NCBI GenBank assembly: GCA_013002105.1
Contig: JABDKS010000022.1
Span: 1-8,729, forward strand
Source of the DNA: Pirellulaceae bacterium
GTDB lineage: Bacteria; Planctomycetota; Planctomycetia; Pirellulales; Pirellulaceae
DNA: 8,729 nt
Direction of reading: 5' to 3'
Shown here: positions 5,870 to 8,729 of the stretch, one piece after another
How positions within the stretch are numbered: position 1 is the stretch's first letter
Layout of the letters: every line of letters starts with the position of its first letter
The notes under the pieces: generated by a model
Seen by the model: the letters and a program-made list of their open reading frames with translations, nothing else
Database searches by the model: none
What the model was told of the DNA's origin: nothing
Program-made: the position numbers and the translations under genes

Positions 5870-6778
5870 TTAAGCCGCGTTTTTTGATTTTTGCAGCAGA
5901 AGTGCGATCAACTTCTCGTCGATTTCCGCAGTGGATTCATCATGCACAATTGGCTCGGGTGCTCGCGCCGATCGCGACCGTGAGTCACGACGACTGGTTT
6001 CATGCAAACGGGTTTGACGGTTGGCAAGATCCGCATACGTATCGTAATCTTGGATATCATCCATTGTTTCGTCGAATGTCTGTGAAAGCACGTTGACCGA
6101 ACGAATCCCAGTCGTATCGATCGCCACCAACACCCGGTTGCGATAGCCTTCGACCACATGCAACGTTGCTCCGTTTGCCAACGGCAGAACCTGTTTGACA
6201 TTCAACACGGTCGCTTGGGACGTTGTGCTGACGGCGGCCGAAAACTTCGATCGTTGCCAGTGCTTTGCCAGCAGAATAAACCCAAACGCTAGCGCGAGTA
6301 CAAAGATCAAATTGATACCGATCTTGGTAATGAACTCGCGGGCATCCTCCTTTTCAGCGGCCTGACTGGTGCGTTCCTTCTCGATAAAGGATCGGTTATC
6401 AGTGTCCAACGATGCGATACGATCGGTAGCCGTGGCATTGCCGTCTAGCAATCGCTGCCAATCGTCTTGCTGGCGATCATTGGTTTCATAAGTCATCTGG
6501 CGTACGGGTGCGGCAACCGGATCGACTTGCGACTGCGTACGTCGCGATGACCGCATCTCGTTGGTGGCTGCCTCGAAAACTCGCGGCGACCGCAGCGATT
6601 CTTGCGAATCGGCCTGCGAATCGCGGTTCATCAACTGAAAGACGATCCCTTCGTCACTGGAACGAACCGATGCCTCCGCGCCGCGGAACTCTTGCGCGCG
6701 CAACGAGGCATGGCAGATGACAATCGCCACGACAAAGAGCGAGCTGGGAAGGAAGATTCGATTGAGAATTCGACGCAT
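5870..6778 (-). CDS. fliO: FliO-like flagellar export gate assembly protein with long N-terminal region
   Basis: FliO is a membrane protein that helps FliP assemble into the export gate. From the ATG at 6778 the product has 302 residues. A signal peptide is plausible at 1-28 (MRRILNRIFLPSS, hydrophobic core, LRA-QEF). A polar, probably periplasmic region spans about 29-145, then a single membrane helix at about 153-171 (INLIFVLALAFGFILLAKHW). A small cytoplasmic domain follows, with VLNVKQVLPLANGATLHVVE (191-210) and NRVLVAIDTTGIRSVNVLS (214-232), the pattern expected of FliO. The Arg/Ser-rich linker and C-terminal helix (EIDEKLIALLLQKS) have no clear match. FliO of enteric bacteria is far shorter. 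The frame is open to another ATG at 6874, only 10 bases after fliN; that start would add 32 residues before the signal peptide. I prefer 6778 because the signal peptide then begins normally, but neither start has a clear ribosome binding site. Position directly between fliN and fliP strongly supports the fliO call, since FliO is poorly conserved. Confidence 0.82.
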   Translation of the reverse strand: MRRILNRIFLPSSLFVVAIVICHASLRAQEFRGAEASVRSSDEGIVFQLMNRDSQADSQESLRSPRVFEAATNEMRSSRRTQSQVDPVAAPVRQMTYETNDRQQDDWQRLLDGNATATDRIASLDTDNRSFIEKERTSQAAEKEDAREFITKIGINLIFVLALAFGFILLAKHWQRSKFSAAVSTTSQATVLNVKQVLPLANGATLHVVEGYRNRVLVAIDTTGIRSVNVLSQTFDETMDDIQDYDTYADLANRQTRLHETSRRDSRSRSARAPEPIVHDESTAEIDEKLIALLLQKSKNAA

Positions 6779-6883
6779 GAATCGGTTCACTTTTTCAATG
6801 GCTTGGCCCGATGGGTGCAGGACAATCACAGACACCCGGGTACAACCATCACTTGGGGAGGAATGATCGTTCATTCAGGCCGG

Positions 6884-7279
6884 TTAGACCTGGTAAATTT
6901 CTTTGATGCGAATCGCGAAACGATCGTCTATCACGACGACCTCGCCGTTACCCAACGGCACACCTTGTGCAACCAGTTCCACCGGCGCACTGATCTCGCG
7001 ATCCAATTCTAAAACCGCTCCTTCGGACAACTCCATCAAGTCGGCGATCGTCACATGGGTTCGACCCAGCTCCGCAGTTAGCACGACCTGAACGCCTCCG
7101 AAACGGTGCAGTTCAAATTTCCCGGCGGCCGATGTGCGATTCGGATCCAGATTCTGAAACTCTGGAGTACTACCTTTGGCCGCAGCGTTGGCCACGGATG
7201 GATCGCCAACGACGCCCGTCGGAGCTTCGACGGCTGCTGCACCTGAGGGTGCCGATGGGGCTTGTTCTTGTTCGCTCAT
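6884..7279 (-). CDS. fliN: Flagellar motor switch protein FliN
   Basis: FliN forms the lower part of the cytoplasmic C-ring together with FliM and takes part in torque generation, switching and docking of export substrates. The 131 residues have a flexible Ala/Pro/Gly-rich N-terminus (about 1-55) and a complete SpoA domain at about 57-131. Typical features are VQVVLTAELGRTHVTIADLM (63-82), the turn SEGAVLELDREISAPVEL (85-102) and VPLGNGEVVVIDDRFAIRI (107-125). The length is normal for the family. The ATG overlaps the fliM stop (ATGA) and has a good GAGGA site with 5 bases of spacing inside the end of fliM. The SpoA fold is also found in FliM, but the size and gene order make this FliN. Confidence 0.95.
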   Translation of the reverse strand: MSEQEQAPSAPSGAAAVEAPTGVVGDPSVANAAAKGSTPEFQNLDPNRTSAAGKFELHRFGGVQVVLTAELGRTHVTIADLMELSEGAVLELDREISAPVELVAQGVPLGNGEVVVIDDRFAIRIKEIYQV

Positions 7280-8220
7280 TGATTTCCTCGCGGCTCATCA
7301 TTACAAGTGTGCAGGCAACTGGTGATCTCCAATGCCTGTTGCTTGCCGACCTTGCCTGGCCAACATTGGTAAAACGGAGAATGGTTGACGCTCGCGGTTA
7401 GCGGCTCATCGATTCGCTGATCCAAAACGATTAATTCACCCACCGAGACGTTCGACAGCTTGGCCATGGATAACGTGGCGCTGCCCAATACGCTGATCAC
7501 CTCAATCGGCAATTGCCCCACCTTTTGCGGTGACAGCCGGACCTGCTCGCGTGCACTTCGGCGGTCGACGGTCGAGTCCAGCAAATCGCACATCCTTTGC
7601 TTGGGCAGTAGCCAATGCAACACGGTTTTGCCGGCCTTCAAATCGATTTGAATACTCGTCTTGGTGACCAGATCCTTGCTGCGAAACAAACGCTTCTTGC
7701 GTGGATCCTTGGACAGTTCGCTTGCATTGATTGCAACCGTATCTGGCCCCATCCAGCCCTCGCTCATCGCGCTGACGAGTTGATCGATATACAACTGCAC
7801 CAATGAAAGCTCAACGAGCGACAGCGGAGTATTTACTGGACCGCTGGGTCCGGTTGCTTCCGTTGTTTCCGTTGTTTCGTCCGACGCATTCGATTCAGCA
7901 GCTGGGGTCGACGTAGTACCCAACAATTCCATCACGACCGGTCGCAGTTCATCTGCCGACGCGTAACACAACGCCCGAAATCTACCCTCGAATTCGATCA
8001 CGCAGCAAAGATTGTCTTTGCTCAGCGAAGCCAGTGCGGTGTCGTACGGTTCCGTACTGATCGGACCGAGCATCAGGGGTGCTGCAAAGCTGGATACCTG
8101 GCTCCAAAAATCTGAAAAGAACGACGACGATTGCGACACCCAGCTTCGAAACGAAGTCGCGGTATCGTCCAACGCTGCGATATCGCGAAAATCAAAAAGC
8201 TTGTAATCAGGACCGCTCAT
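7276..8220 (-). CDS. fliM: Divergent flagellar motor switch protein FliM
   Basis: FliM is the C-ring protein that links FliG to FliN and normally receives the phosphorylated CheY signal. The 314 residues are close to the usual length. The C-terminal SpoA domain is recognisable at about 235-305 (GQLPIEVISVLGSATLSMAK, then LSNVSVGELIVLDQRI). The middle region resembles the CheC-like core: DTALASLSKDNLCCVIEFEG (60-79) and TPLSLVELSLVQLYIDQLVS (131-150), the latter like the LTxIE helix of the family. Two hallmarks are missing. The N-terminal CheY-binding motif of the LSQxEIDALL type is absent, as the protein begins MSGPDYKLFDFRD. The GGxG segment after the first half of the core is replaced by a Thr/Glu/Ser-rich linker (about 102-130). 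The start overlaps the fliL stop (ATGA), and the 3' end overlaps fliN. Gene order fliL-fliM-fliN makes the identity firm despite the weak similarity. Confidence 0.88.
   Translation of the reverse strand: MSGPDYKLFDFRDIAALDDTATSFRSWVSQSSSFFSDFWSQVSSFAAPLMLGPISTEPYDTALASLSKDNLCCVIEFEGRFRALCYASADELRPVVMELLGTTSTPAAESNASDETTETTEATGPSGPVNTPLSLVELSLVQLYIDQLVSAMSEGWMGPDTVAINASELSKDPRKKRLFRSKDLVTKTSIQIDLKAGKTVLHWLLPKQRMCDLLDSTVDRRSAREQVRLSPQKVGQLPIEVISVLGSATLSMAKLSNVSVGELIVLDQRIDEPLTASVNHSPFYQCWPGKVGKQQALEITSCLHTCNDEPRGNQ
7285..7289 (-). promoter_or_regulatory. Ribosome binding site of fliN within the end of fliM
   Basis: GAGGA on the minus strand lies 5 bases before the fliN ATG and is embedded in the last fliM codons. 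With the ATGA overlap, it suggests coupled synthesis of FliM and FliN, which assemble in a fixed ratio. Confidence 0.5.
7853..7879 (-). repeat. Three 9-base tandem units in the FliM linker
   Basis: On the plus strand the units are GTTGCTTCC, GTTGTTTCC and GTTGTTTCG. They encode the ETTETTEAT stretch of the FliM linker and look like a slippage product. The linker stands where other FliM proteins carry the GGxG segment. Confidence 0.5.
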
Positions 8221-8729
8221 TGAACCTTGAAATCTTGGAACAAAACATCTTGAATTCGTTCGATGCCGTCGGTGAATAACATTTCGTTGAACTTGTCATG
8301 AATCTCACGACGCAACGTGTTGTGGCCCAATTTGCCGCGAACGTCCTCCAGTTTTTTGTCGCGTAAGTGTGCGATCAACCAGTTTCGCAGCACGACTTCC
8401 TGATCGTCGACCAATGCTTGAATCGCGATAAGTTGCGACTCGGCAATCTGCAACGAAAAATTGCAGGTCACGTAGCGCGAGTAACGTTCGTCGTTCAGAT
8501 TCACGACGACTTCTTTAAACTCGACAAATGCTGGCTTGTCGTTAGGCTCGGGGATGTCCATCCGCGGGACATCCGAGACGCTGGTCGTGTTGCCGCCATT
8601 GACATTCGTGGGGAACACAAAGATCGGCACAGCGACACCGGTACCGGCGCCAAGCGCGAACACCACGCCCCAGACCAGGAGCTTGCCAATCAGACCACCC
8701 GACTTTCTCGGATCGTCTTGGTTTTCAGA
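8217..8729 (-). CDS. fliL: Flagellar basal body-associated protein FliL, N-terminus cut by window
   Basis: FliL is an inner-membrane protein that surrounds or supports the stator units of the motor. The frame is open from the right edge to a TGA at 8217, giving 170 residues with the first part missing. After a polar stretch (SENQDDPRKS) comes the single membrane helix (GGLIGKLLVWGVVFALGAGT, about 11-30, continuing to about 39). A linker leads to the periplasmic domain (about 67-170), with the family pattern FVEFKEVVVNLNDERYSRYV and the terminal IQDVLFQDFKVQ, like the usual FxxFxxQ ending. A GTG at 8666 could be mistaken for the start, but it lies inside the membrane helix, so the true start is beyond the window. 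The stop overlaps the fliM start (ATGA). Identification is secure from the domain pattern and gene order. Confidence 0.93.
   Translation of the reverse strand, partial: SENQDDPRKSGGLIGKLLVWGVVFALGAGTGVAVPIFVFPTNVNGGNTTSVSDVPRMDIPEPNDKPAFVEFKEVVVNLNDERYSRYVTCNFSLQIAESQLIAIQALVDDQEVVLRNWLIAHLRDKKLEDVRGKLGHNTLRREIHDKFNEMLFTDGIERIQDVLFQDFKVQ

Noticed and set aside
6779..6883. Promoter or terminator in the fliN-fliO gap
   Set aside because: I found no convincing -35/-10 pair, sigma-28-like box or hairpin followed by a T-run; part of the gap may be coding.
8664..8666. GTG as start of fliL
   Set aside because: It lies within the membrane helix, and the frame stays open and sensible to the window edge.

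Overview
The window is a stretch of a bacterial flagellar operon. All ten genes lie on the minus strand, so transcription runs from position 8729 down to position 1. Both ends are cut: fliL lacks its N-terminus at the right edge, and a secreted-protein gene lacks its 3' end at the left edge. Base composition is moderate to slightly GC-rich. The divergent FliM, the Pro/Gln-rich secreted protein and the general style of the proteins suggest a planctomycete, probably of the Rhodopirellula/Pirellulaceae type. That assignment is inference; no rRNA or other marker gene is present.

In order of transcription, the first block is the basal body and switch: fliL (8729-8217, partial), fliM (8220-7276) and fliN (7279-6884). 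It is followed by the export-gate genes: a fliO-like gene (6778-5870), fliP (5838-5113) and flhA (5102-2877). FliL supports the motor at the inner membrane. FliM and FliN form the cytoplasmic C-ring (rotor and switch). FliO, FliP and FlhA build the type III export gate. The expected fliQ, fliR and flhB are not between fliP and flhA, which are separated by only 10 bases.

The second block is regulatory and accessory. It holds a small two-helix membrane protein (2877-2626), a sigma-28/FliA-type sigma factor (2590-1877) and a 77-residue cysteine-containing protein overlapping the sigma gene (1892-1659). Two exported proteins follow: a Pro/Gln-rich protein with a C-terminal coiled coil (1662-565) and a secreted protein with a possible TolB-N/CsgG-like fold (560-1, partial). 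The last three do not match standard flagellar proteins, but their tight linkage suggests they belong to the same programme, perhaps sigma control and envelope parts of the flagellum.

Genes are packed tightly. ATGA overlaps join fliL/fliM, fliM/fliN and the cysteine protein/coiled-coil protein. A TGATG overlap joins flhA to the two-helix gene, and a 16-base overlap joins fliA to the cysteine protein. The longest gap is about 105 bases, between fliN and the fliO-like gene. I see no convincing promoter, terminator, tRNA, rRNA, CRISPR or mobile element. Two short in-gene tandem repeats are listed.
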